From Cyclobacteriaceae bacterium (lineage in GTDB: Bacteria > Bacteroidota > Bacteroidia > Cytophagales > Cyclobacteriaceae), in the NCBI GenBank assembly GCA_028285685.1, contig JANQOR010000023.1, positions 124,001 to 188,000 on the forward strand: DNA of 64,000 nt. The letters are read 5' to 3'. The notes under the pieces were generated by a model, which had not been told where the DNA came from, made no database searches, and was given only the letters and a program-made list of their open reading frames with translations. Both the position numbers and the translations under genes were made by a program. This document shows, piece by piece, positions 43,452 to 50,978 of this stretch. Position 1 is the stretch's first letter. The number at the start of each line of letters is the position of its first letter.

Positions 43452-45269
43452 ATGAAGCTAACTAGTGAAGAAAAGGAAATCTTGAACGGAAAGCAAGGTC
43501 CCGTAATGCAGAGGATCATGGAAACCTTGGTGAGTTATGGAGATATTCTCAATGCAGACAGGCTTTTGGACATTGAAGGAAACGGACATTTTTCAATCTC
43601 TGGGTCAACGCCTGGAGTGGATGCGCCGGTTGAACTTCTTGAGGAACTTGTAGAAGCTGGTCTCACGACGAAATTCCCCTTTACGCTGGACCCAAGAGAA
43701 CCACTGGATTTTAGAAACCTCGGAATCACCCCGGAGCAGGAACTCGAATTTAAGCGCATGTTTAAAGACAATGGCAGAGCTCAAACTTCAATGAAGAAGT
43801 TAGGACTTCAGAATCACGACGCTTACACCTGCTCCCCGTATGTTTTTGAAGAGGGTAATATTCCAAAAAGAGGGGATGTCCTTGCTTGGTCTGAATCCTC
43901 TTGTGTCGTATATGCAAACTCTGCTCTGGGAGCGCGGACCAACAGAAATGCTGCAATTTTAGATCTACTATCAAACATTGCCGGTAAAACTCCCGAATTT
44001 GGACTTTTAACGGAAGAAGGTAGAAAAGCTAATTGGAAGGTTGAGGTACGTACAGAAAAACTACCTAACCCACAACTGCTGGGTGCCGCAATAGGAAACA
44101 AGGTACAAGATGGGATTCCTTATATCAGTGGTTTAAGAAAGTTCCTAGGAGATGGAATAAGCGAATCGACACGTGATTACCTGAAAGAAATGGGAGCTGC
44201 TTGTGCTGCTATTGGAGCAGTTGCTCTTTATCACATAGAATGGATCACCCCTGAAGCGATTGATTTCCAGAATGATCTGCTCCAAGGAGACCACAAGACT
44301 TATCAAATTACGGATGAGATTCTTGCTCAGTTGATCGCCTCATACCCTGTCATGTGGAAAGACCCAAATGCGCTGCCCCAGAAAGCGATGATCGGATGTC
44401 CACATTTGAGCTTGAGAGAATTGCATGAATGGACTGACAGGATCACCACCTCGCTTCAAGCACATAATCGAGACAAGCTTGCCGTTGAGACAATCCTGGT
44501 TGCCCCGCCAAAAGTTCTGCGTCACTTCCGCCACGATACGCCTGAGGCTTTTGAGAGATTGAGTGCGACCGGGGCAAGACTAAGTGGAACATGCCTCGAA
44601 TCCTACATGAACAATAGTTTGTGTGGTAACGAAGCTGTACTTACCAACTCGAACAAACTTCGAACTTTTACTAATGCAAGGCTGATCTTAGATGCACAAT
44701 TAGCAGAAATAATAGCTACGGGCAAGATACCGATTAATGAGACGGTTCCGCCAAAAGTGGATGTGCAGGCATCAGTTGCATCTAGCAGAGAATCGTCTGC
44801 AGGCACGCGCAGCAGCAAAACCCAAAGGGAATTTGAAGGGAGACCCCTTTTTAGGGGAAATGTAAGAGCCAAGGCGCTTGTCAGTCATACCGGATTCAAT
44901 TCATTAGCAAGCTTTTACAACACAGTGCTCGGGAACGATGATCAAGCCATTTGTGGTGATCACGATGCCCCTGAGCTGTATGGAAAAAACCTGACCGGCT
45001 CAGCTTTGTGTATTCCAACAGCGATTGGATCTACCTCTGCCGGCGCTGTTTGGGAGCTAGTAGCACGCCGAAATGTAGCCCCAGCGGTCATCCTTCTTTC
45101 CTCAAAAATTGATTCATTGTCCGCGGCAGGATTGATCCTTGCAGAAAAGTGGGCTAACAATCGAATCTATGCCGTCGATAGTCTTGGTGAGGATTTCATA
45201 AACACCGTGGCTGAAGGTGACATGATTTCTGTTGAAGAAGATGGGACAGTAACGATTGAATCTCGGTAA
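43452..45269 (+). CDS. Aconitase X (fused large and small subunit dehydratase)
   Basis: 605 residues from the ATG at 43452; an open extension further upstream overlaps the permease gene and is not used. The large-subunit domain (DUF521, about 1-430) contains YTCSPYVF, SESSCVVYANSALGARTNRN, GCPHLSLRE, SGTCLESYM and TNSNKLRTF, which hold the cysteines expected to bind an iron-sulfur cluster. The small-subunit domain (DUF126, about 490-605) has the swivel motif IPTAIGSTSAG. Known aconitase X enzymes dehydrate cis-3-hydroxy-L-proline or phosphomevalonate. Here a hydroxylated amino acid or hydroxy acid is the likely substrate, given the permease and BKACE neighbours. Confidence 0.9.
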   Translation: MKLTSEEKEILNGKQGPVMQRIMETLVSYGDILNADRLLDIEGNGHFSISGSTPGVDAPVELLEELVEAGLTTKFPFTLDPREPLDFRNLGITPEQELEFKRMFKDNGRAQTSMKKLGLQNHDAYTCSPYVFEEGNIPKRGDVLAWSESSCVVYANSALGARTNRNAAILDLLSNIAGKTPEFGLLTEEGRKANWKVEVRTEKLPNPQLLGAAIGNKVQDGIPYISGLRKFLGDGISESTRDYLKEMGAACAAIGAVALYHIEWITPEAIDFQNDLLQGDHKTYQITDEILAQLIASYPVMWKDPNALPQKAMIGCPHLSLRELHEWTDRITTSLQAHNRDKLAVETILVAPPKVLRHFRHDTPEAFERLSATGARLSGTCLESYMNNSLCGNEAVLTNSNKLRTFTNARLILDAQLAEIIATGKIPINETVPPKVDVQASVASSRESSAGTRSSKTQREFEGRPLFRGNVRAKALVSHTGFNSLASFYNTVLGNDDQAICGDHDAPELYGKNLTGSALCIPTAIGSTSAGAVWELVARRNVAPAVILLSSKIDSLSAAGLILAEKWANNRIYAVDSLGEDFINTVAEGDMISVEEDGTVTIESR

Positions 45270-45281
45270 AGACGACTCATC

Positions 45282-47327
45282 TCACCTCAACTTTTCAAAC
45301 CAAATATTGCGTGCGTCTTCCAATGATAGATGGAATCCGTTCTTGTCATTACTAAATTGAATGCCACTGAAAAACCATTGATCTCCCTCAAAGAGGTTCT
45401 TTCTGATGGGTTTAAATGTCACATTACCGGCACGCATATTTTTGGCTGCTAGCTTACCATTTTCTATTGAGAACTCATATAAAACATTTAGCTGCTCACA
45501 ATAGTATAGACCTGCATATGATCGCAGTTCGTTTTGATCCAACTGAAACGGATCTTGCCTGTAGGCAATCAGAGGTGCACTTTCCCCAATCACGAAATTC
45601 ATCTGTTTCTTTCCATTTTTCTCATCGAAGGAGACCAGGATCGTCTCATCTCCCGGGCTGATCATCTGAAACTGGTTATCCGAAAGGGGAACGAGCTTGC
45701 TGTTCCTTCCGCCACCACGAACATATGTCAACGTATCGTTTTCAACGGTAATGGTCCGTGAGTAGCCGCCGGGTTCGATCCAGTAGAGTCCTGCATGCTG
45801 TTCAAGTTGTTTTTTGGTAAGCCTTTTGGTTTTGAGCGTGGTGAAATCGACCTCCTGAGGTTCTGTAAAATGATCTTCTAGGAACTTGTAGGCAGTCTGC
45901 ATGCCAAGGTAGCCACTGTAGGGTATGCCTGAACTCAGTACGATCACCGTGAACTCCTGATCAAGAAATCGAAAGATGGAACTCGCGTATCCGCCCAACG
46001 AACCGGTTTGATAGGCATTCAACACGCCGCGTTCTTTGTGAAGCAGATGCTGACCGTAGGCTACACGACCAAAAAGAGGATCCATCGTGCTGCCATCTTT
46101 CAAGGTGCATGCAGTCAGCATTTTGTCGATGATTTGTTTACTTCCAATGGTCGGATTCTGCAGATTCAGCTCCCACTTGCTTAGATCTTCGATGGAAGAA
46201 TACATGTTGGTAGCACCGGTGATTCCATAGTTGAGTGCACTTCTTTTGAAGCCATCACCATCGCGCTCATAAGAGGCTGCAATGTTTGGAGTGAATTGCT
46301 CGAAATCTTCAACTACTAGTGTGTTTGTCATGCCGAGAGGCTCAAATATTTCATCTTTGAGAAAAGAAGCAAAGGGCTTTCCTGATGCCTCAGAAACAAT
46401 CTCGGAGAGAAGCAGCAGATCCGTATTTGAATAAATATAGTCTTCACCGGGTGCGAACGCTGGCTTACTTTTTCTAATCAATTCCAATGCATGTGCTTGC
46501 GTAAATACATCGTCTCTGTGCCAACCGGCAATGTTTTTTAAGGTCCAAAAATCAGGAAGTCCGCTGGTCATTGACATCAAGTTGTCAATGGTGATAGTTT
46601 CTTCGTATTCCGGAAGTTGGGGCATGTAAGTTCTAATGTCGTCGGTTAGCGATAATTTTCCTTGCTCTTCCAGCAGCAGGACTGCGAAGGCAGTGAAGTG
46701 CTTTGATAATCCGCCAAGCTGAAATTTTGTTTCAACGGTAGCAGGTACACCATGATCGAGAATGGCACTTCCAAAAGCCTTTTTGTAAATGACTTTTCCT
46801 CTCTGAATCACAGTGGCGGCCACAGCCGGATGATTCTTTGTGTTAAATCCTGCGAAAAGTTCGTCGATTTCCTTGGCTGATACTGTTTGCTCGCTTGCTG
46901 GAGACCATGTAAAGCTTTTATGTACGATTTTCCACGAGCCTTCATATTTCAGTAAAAGAAAATGATCAATAAAATCACGCCAACCGGGGACCACCACTTC
47001 TACTTTCGCGATCGCGATATCCTGGTCATAATCAATGGAAAGTATCCGGCCTCTTCGACTATTCTTCCGGCCAACTTTGACGTTGGCAATGTAGGAAGCC
47101 CCCGAAATCGTTCGCAGGCTATCTTCTTTTGTAACCGTGTAGAGATTAAAGTCGGGGTGGAATGCACGTCTTAACCGATCAGGTTCTCCGTTGGCGGTTC
47201 CCTCAATGTAGTCCAATAAGGTGCTTCGTATTAAGTCGGTTTCTGAGACATTAGTTGCGGTTTGTGCCTTCATGCATGTTACTACAACCATCAGCATACC
47301 TGCTGCTAAGATTTTCTTTGATTTCAT
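45282..47327 (-). CDS. NTF2-like/beta-lactamase-family protein with nucleophile Ser replaced by Gly
   Basis: 681 residues from the ATG at 47325-47327, signal peptide ending in MKAQ. Residues 25-140 are an NTF2-like (lumazine-binding-like) domain; about 150-470 a beta-lactamase-family domain; the rest a DUF3471-like beta domain. In place of S-x-x-K the sequence reads GLSK (Gly206, Lys209), so the nucleophile is absent; the Gly codon is 46710-46712. YSN (in YIYSN) is kept, while HGG has become TGS. A pseudoenzyme or binding protein is likely. It follows the DJ-1-like gene by 13 nt. Confidence 0.85.
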   Translation of the reverse strand: MKSKKILAAGMLMVVVTCMKAQTATNVSETDLIRSTLLDYIEGTANGEPDRLRRAFHPDFNLYTVTKEDSLRTISGASYIANVKVGRKNSRRGRILSIDYDQDIAIAKVEVVVPGWRDFIDHFLLLKYEGSWKIVHKSFTWSPASEQTVSAKEIDELFAGFNTKNHPAVAATVIQRGKVIYKKAFGSAILDHGVPATVETKFQLGGLSKHFTAFAVLLLEEQGKLSLTDDIRTYMPQLPEYEETITIDNLMSMTSGLPDFWTLKNIAGWHRDDVFTQAHALELIRKSKPAFAPGEDYIYSNTDLLLLSEIVSEASGKPFASFLKDEIFEPLGMTNTLVVEDFEQFTPNIAASYERDGDGFKRSALNYGITGATNMYSSIEDLSKWELNLQNPTIGSKQIIDKMLTACTLKDGSTMDPLFGRVAYGQHLLHKERGVLNAYQTGSLGGYASSIFRFLDQEFTVIVLSSGIPYSGYLGMQTAYKFLEDHFTEPQEVDFTTLKTKRLTKKQLEQHAGLYWIEPGGYSRTITVENDTLTYVRGGGRNSKLVPLSDNQFQMISPGDETILVSFDEKNGKKQMNFVIGESAPLIAYRQDPFQLDQNELRSYAGLYYCEQLNVLYEFSIENGKLAAKNMRAGNVTFKPIRKNLFEGDQWFFSGIQFSNDKNGFHLSLEDARNIWFEKLR

Positions 47328-47340
47328 TTGATTTTGAGTT

Positions 47341-48105
47341 TTAGTTGAAGGATATGTTCTTTTCGAGGGTCTCAATGACGGCCCTTGCGACGAGAGCTGA
47401 GGAACTTGGATCCTGACCAGTAATTAGTTTACCATCAATTTCCAGGTAGCCGTCCCAACCCTTCTTTGAGTATCTGAAAATGCCACCATTGCGTTCTATT
47501 TGCTCCTCGATCGAAAAGGGAAATTCCTGAAAATAGGCTCCATCTTTGTTTTCAAACAGATCGGGAAAACCATTGACTCGCTTTCCAGAAACGAAGTAGG
47601 AACCATCACTTGCTTGAATGTTGGCGATTCCAGCAGTTCCGTGACATACTGCCGAGACTACCCCATTTTGATTTTCGTAAATATCCATCGCAATTTGTTG
47701 GATGGCCTTGTCAGATGGGACACCGAACATGGCAGCTCCACCTCCGGCATAAAAAATGGCTTGATAATCCTCTGCCCGGACATCAATAGGTCGTTTCGTC
47801 TGCTCCAGCTGATCCATAAAATCTCCGTCATATAGGTATCTCATTAAAAGTGTATCGGAGTAAACATATCCGATTGGAACATAGCCTCCCTTCGGACTGA
47901 CGAAATCTACGGTGTAGCCAGCTTCGATAAATTCTTCGTAGGCGAAGACAATTTCAGCAAAATGGTTTGCGGTGTTAATATCCGAAGTGCCGTAATAATG
48001 AGCATTGGATACCACGAATAGAACTTTCTGATCGGTTTGTTCCTTTGCTTTAAAAGCACATGCGCTGAGTAGGATAAGAAGAATGGAAGGTGTGTACGTC
48101 CTCAT
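47341..48105 (-). CDS. DJ-1/PfpI family lipoprotein
   Basis: 254 residues from the ATG at 48103-48105. A lipobox LLSAC indicates lipid anchoring. The glutamine-amidotransferase-like fold shows VLFVVSNAHYYG, FVSPKGG, FYAGGGAAMFG and the nucleophile elbow SAVCHGTAGI with the conserved Cys-His. The family includes glyoxalase III/Hsp31-type chaperones and deglycase-like proteins; an exported lipoprotein version is less common. It is the upstream gene of a pair with the beta-lactamase-like pseudoenzyme. Confidence 0.88.
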   Translation of the reverse strand: MRTYTPSILLILLSACAFKAKEQTDQKVLFVVSNAHYYGTSDINTANHFAEIVFAYEEFIEAGYTVDFVSPKGGYVPIGYVYSDTLLMRYLYDGDFMDQLEQTKRPIDVRAEDYQAIFYAGGGAAMFGVPSDKAIQQIAMDIYENQNGVVSAVCHGTAGIANIQASDGSYFVSGKRVNGFPDLFENKDGAYFQEFPFSIEEQIERNGGIFRYSKKGWDGYLEIDGKLITGQDPSSSALVARAVIETLEKNISFN

Positions 48106-48183
48106 TGCTTTTTTTGAGCAAGATTGAAGACAAGAGCACATTCATGGGCTTGTTTTTATAAGTCAGGAATACGAATTTATAAA

Positions 48184-49236
48184 TCAGGACCCTGCAAGCT
48201 GTGTAAGCTGCTCCTTGAATGTCAGTGGAGTAATTCCCGTAATTTTCTTGAAAGTAGAGTAGAAGGTCGACTTGGAATTGAAACCGCATTCATAACCAAT
48301 TGATTCTAACTTCAGATGCGGACTCTTTACAATTAATTCCTTCGCCTCCTCAATCCGGTATTCATTGATGAAGAAGGTGAAGTTCTTCTTTAAGTTGTCA
48401 TTTAGTAACTGAGACAGCCGGTGCGGGAGCAGATTAAGTTGGCTCGCTACGTCCGGAAGTTTGAGGTTAGGATCTTTGAAGAGCTTTTTGTCTGCCATGA
48501 GCTCGTCTAATTTGTCCGAGAGTTCCCTTACCTCATCCTCTTCAATTTTTTTGTTGCCGTATTTCACTTGCCTGCTAAGGAATCCAGGATCCCGCTTTCT
48601 GGTGAAAATCAGAAGCAAAACAAGTAGATAGAAGACGAAAGAAAAGGAGAGAGCACCAACGATGTATGAAGTGTAATTAACTGTATTGTAAGCGATCCAG
48701 ACGATTGTATTACCGATAAACACGCTGTTGATCCAAATCTCCATAGCCGATAGCTTAACATTTCTCAGAAAAAATTTCGCCAATGAGGATCGGATAAGCC
48801 AACCTGAGAGAACTATATAGATGAGCCATATAAAATAGATCGCTCGAAAAAAGAAACGCCATTCTTCACGGAACGAATACCAGGGGTACAACACATCGAT
48901 CGTTACGATTATCGCTAACAGTGGAAAATAGTGGAATCTCCAGCTCGCTTGCGATTTGTCCGGATGTACTGCTGATCTGAGATAAAAGTAAAGTGACGGA
49001 CCTATGAAGAGGCAAGCAGACATTCCAAACTGTAGGAAAACTCCGGCCAGATAATTATTAAAGTAGAGAAATACGGATTTACCGATTCGGATACTTAAAG
49101 CCAGCAGCAATACTCCCAAGAAATAGTTAGATGCATGCCTGGGTTTAGCAAAAAAGATGAAATAGAGTCCAATTACGAGCCCGTTGAAAGCGCCAAGCGC
49201 GCTGAAGAAAAATAATAGTTCCCTACTAAATTCCAT
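48184..49236 (-). CDS. Membrane-linked AraC-type transcriptional regulator
   Basis: 350 residues. Seven membrane helices occupy the first 230 residues; the C-terminal HTH domain reads LKLPDVASQLNLLPHRLSQLLND and LESIGYECGFNSKSTFYSTFKKITGITPLTFKE. The layout equals that of the regulator at 22.3 kb. It lies 78 nt upstream of the DJ-1 gene on the same strand and divergent from a small-protein gene; the region between carries a 10-nt inverted repeat that may be its operator. Confidence 0.9.
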   Translation of the reverse strand: MEFSRELLFFFSALGAFNGLVIGLYFIFFAKPRHASNYFLGVLLLALSIRIGKSVFLYFNNYLAGVFLQFGMSACLFIGPSLYFYLRSAVHPDKSQASWRFHYFPLLAIIVTIDVLYPWYSFREEWRFFFRAIYFIWLIYIVLSGWLIRSSLAKFFLRNVKLSAMEIWINSVFIGNTIVWIAYNTVNYTSYIVGALSFSFVFYLLVLLLIFTRKRDPGFLSRQVKYGNKKIEEDEVRELSDKLDELMADKKLFKDPNLKLPDVASQLNLLPHRLSQLLNDNLKKNFTFFINEYRIEEAKELIVKSPHLKLESIGYECGFNSKSTFYSTFKKITGITPLTFKEQLTQLAGS

Positions 49237-49248
49237 GCTTCGAATCTA

Positions 49249-49321
49249 TTGCATTTGATGTTTGCAAGTACGCTTTTCCAGACAGAAGGTTAAAATCTCA
49301 AACTTGTCAATTCAAATGCAA
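49249..49321. promoter_or_regulatory. Ten-nucleotide inverted repeat in a divergent promoter region
   Basis: TTGCATTTGA at 49249-49258 and its exact complement TCAAATGCAA at 49312-49321 face each other across 53 nt. One arm lies 12 nt from the AraC start, the other 42 nt from the small-protein start. This could be a pair of single AraC-type half-sites, one per promoter. Confidence 0.4.
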
Positions 49322-49362
49322 CATTATTGCAAAAATTATAATATTTAAATAGATTAGCTTTT

Positions 49363-49674
49363 GTGGAGCATATTGTTCAGACGGGATCGAGGCTATTGGT
49401 CCCGTATTTCATTGTACTGCCAATCCTTTATTTGGTTCATTCATCGGAGCACGAGCATCAAGAGGCCCCGTGGTATGAGGGTTCTCTTGAACTAGTACAA
49501 AATTCTTCTGATTGCCCGCTATGTGACCTCTATCAAAGTCAGACAGGGATCATTGAACTCCATCAAGCCCCTGGGGTAGTTTCATTTTACGTTTTTTCGG
49601 AAAAATTGAGTGACTCAAATCCTGTCATTCACTTCCCGGCACTACGTTTTCGCAGGGGACCACCTGTCGTCTGA
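49363..49674 (+). CDS. Small membrane-associated protein with CPLC motif
   Basis: 103 residues from a GTG at 49363. One N-terminal helix (about 10-26) is followed by HSSEHEHQEAPW, a His-rich stretch, then SSDCPLCDLYQ and the C-terminal FRRGPP. Short proteins with a single helix, a C-P-x-C motif and this RGPP ending precede metal-related TonB receptors in some Bacteroidota; no such receptor follows here. A metal-binding role is inferred only. It is divergent from the AraC gene. Confidence 0.6.
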   Translation: MEHIVQTGSRLLVPYFIVLPILYLVHSSEHEHQEAPWYEGSLELVQNSSDCPLCDLYQSQTGIIELHQAPGVVSFYVFSEKLSDSNPVIHFPALRFRRGPPVV

Positions 49675-49763
49675 ATTTGTGAGAAAATTCTACTTTTTTT
49701 CGAATTGCTCACCTCGAAGGCGTGGGACACTCACCTCTTTGAAACTCTAGTCAAAAAATACTA

Positions 49764-50828
49764 ATGATGATAACAATGAAGCGATTTCTTACGCTAACGG
49801 TATACATATTTTCATTTCAATTTGTTTACGGACAGGAATCCTATGAATTTGATGGGACCACAATTTCACCAGGAAGTAAGAGGCATTTCTCCATCCCAGT
49901 CAGTGACGATTCGGGGAATGAAACAACTATACCTATCACTATTTTCCACGGCAAAGGAGCAGGTCCGGTGCTTGGAATTACTGCAGGAGTTCATGGATAT
50001 GAATATGCGCCAATCCTCGCGGCTCAGGATTTGATCCAACGGGTTGATCCTGGCAAGCTTTCGGGTACTATCATTCTTGTTCAGATTGCTAATGTCAGCA
50101 GCTTTTTGGGACGGTCACCTTTTCTTAATCCAAAAGATGGTAAAAATCTCAATCGCTCTTTTCCTGGACGTGCAAATGGTTCAATTACAGAACGAATGGC
50201 TGACTACATCTCCGAAAATGTGATCGCTCGGGCCGATTATTTCATCGATATGCACAGTGGTGATGCTCCGGAAGATTTAATGCCTTATGTGGGATACTAT
50301 CAGCATGACGATAAACGCGAGATCTCTTTTATCGGGCGAGAGATGGCTGTTAACATGGGATTTGACCATGTCCTTCTTTTTAAAACAACGGGTAAGGAGT
50401 ACATGGATATCGGTTCACCTAGTCTGTATTGTTCTGCGGAGGCCTTCAAACGTGGTATTCCGGCAGCTGATATTGAGTGTGGCAGACTCGGAATGATTGA
50501 GCCTGAATCCGTGCAGAAAATTGTCACAGGAATGGAAAGCTTGCTTGGTCACCTTCGTATGATTGATCAATCTCCAATTCCAAGCGGAGAGACGATCTTT
50601 ATTGAGGAGAGATCATATATAAGCAGTCCCCACACTGGTATTTTCTATCCGGTAAAATCTAGCGGTGATTATGTGCTGGAGGGAATGAAGCTAGGATACA
50701 TTACTGATTTTTTTGGAAAGAAACTGATCAATGTACATGCCGTCAAAAGCGGAATCATCCTTTACATATTGGGCACGCCTCCGGTGAGTAAAGGAGAGAC
50801 TTTGGTGTCCATTGGGATCGTAAACTGA
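49764..50828 (+). CDS. Secreted succinylglutamate desuccinylase/aspartoacylase-family deacylase (M14-like)
   Basis: 354 residues with a signal peptide ending VYGQ; a second ATG at 49776 is an equally good start. Zinc-site motifs are GVHGYE (His and Glu) and DMHSGD (third His); NLNRSFPG supplies the Arg/Asn substrate clamp and DIECG the catalytic Glu region. The family deacylates N-acyl amino acids. The C-terminal beta domain (about 270-354) has the GETI...G-x-V usual for this branch. Substrate not assigned. Confidence 0.88.
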   Translation: MMITMKRFLTLTVYIFSFQFVYGQESYEFDGTTISPGSKRHFSIPVSDDSGNETTIPITIFHGKGAGPVLGITAGVHGYEYAPILAAQDLIQRVDPGKLSGTIILVQIANVSSFLGRSPFLNPKDGKNLNRSFPGRANGSITERMADYISENVIARADYFIDMHSGDAPEDLMPYVGYYQHDDKREISFIGREMAVNMGFDHVLLFKTTGKEYMDIGSPSLYCSAEAFKRGIPAADIECGRLGMIEPESVQKIVTGMESLLGHLRMIDQSPIPSGETIFIEERSYISSPHTGIFYPVKSSGDYVLEGMKLGYITDFFGKKLINVHAVKSGIILYILGTPPVSKGETLVSIGIVN

Positions 50829-50837
50829 AGACCATGT

Positions 50838-50951
50838 CATTGAGAAAGTTGCTTACAATGGATCATGCTAGATACGCCATTCATGACCTACCGAAGGATT
50901 AGGTCGTCGGACCTGGCGACTATCACGAAAGATAGAATAGGTTGAAACCTA
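50838..50951 (+). ncRNA. Possible structured leader RNA upstream of the DUF5916 gene
   Basis: The 150-nt gap before 50979 is unusually rich in inverted repeats. CATTG/CAATG pair at 50838-50842 and 50856-50860; TCATG/CATGA at 50863-50867 and 50882-50886; GACCTA/TAGGTC at 50885-50890 and 50900-50905; AGGTC-GTCG-GACCT at 50901-50914; CTATC-ACGAAA-GATAG at 50920-50935; TAGGTT-GA-AACCTA at 50938-50951. The segment TAGGTC can pair with either the left or the right GACCT, so two exclusive folds exist, as in attenuators and riboswitches. It matches no RNA family that I can name. Confidence 0.4.
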
Positions 50952-50978
50952 CTCGAATTAAAACTCAAAACAAGGACA

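Noticed and set aside
45771-45780. GGGTTCGATC resembling a tRNA T-loop
   Set aside because: It lies inside the intact beta-lactamase-like coding sequence, and no matching acceptor or anticodon stems surround it.
50829-50978. A tRNA or tRNA-like gene among the hairpins before the DUF5916 gene
   Set aside because: There is no TTCGA/TTCAA T-loop, no 7-nt anticodon loop and no 7-bp acceptor stem in the right order.
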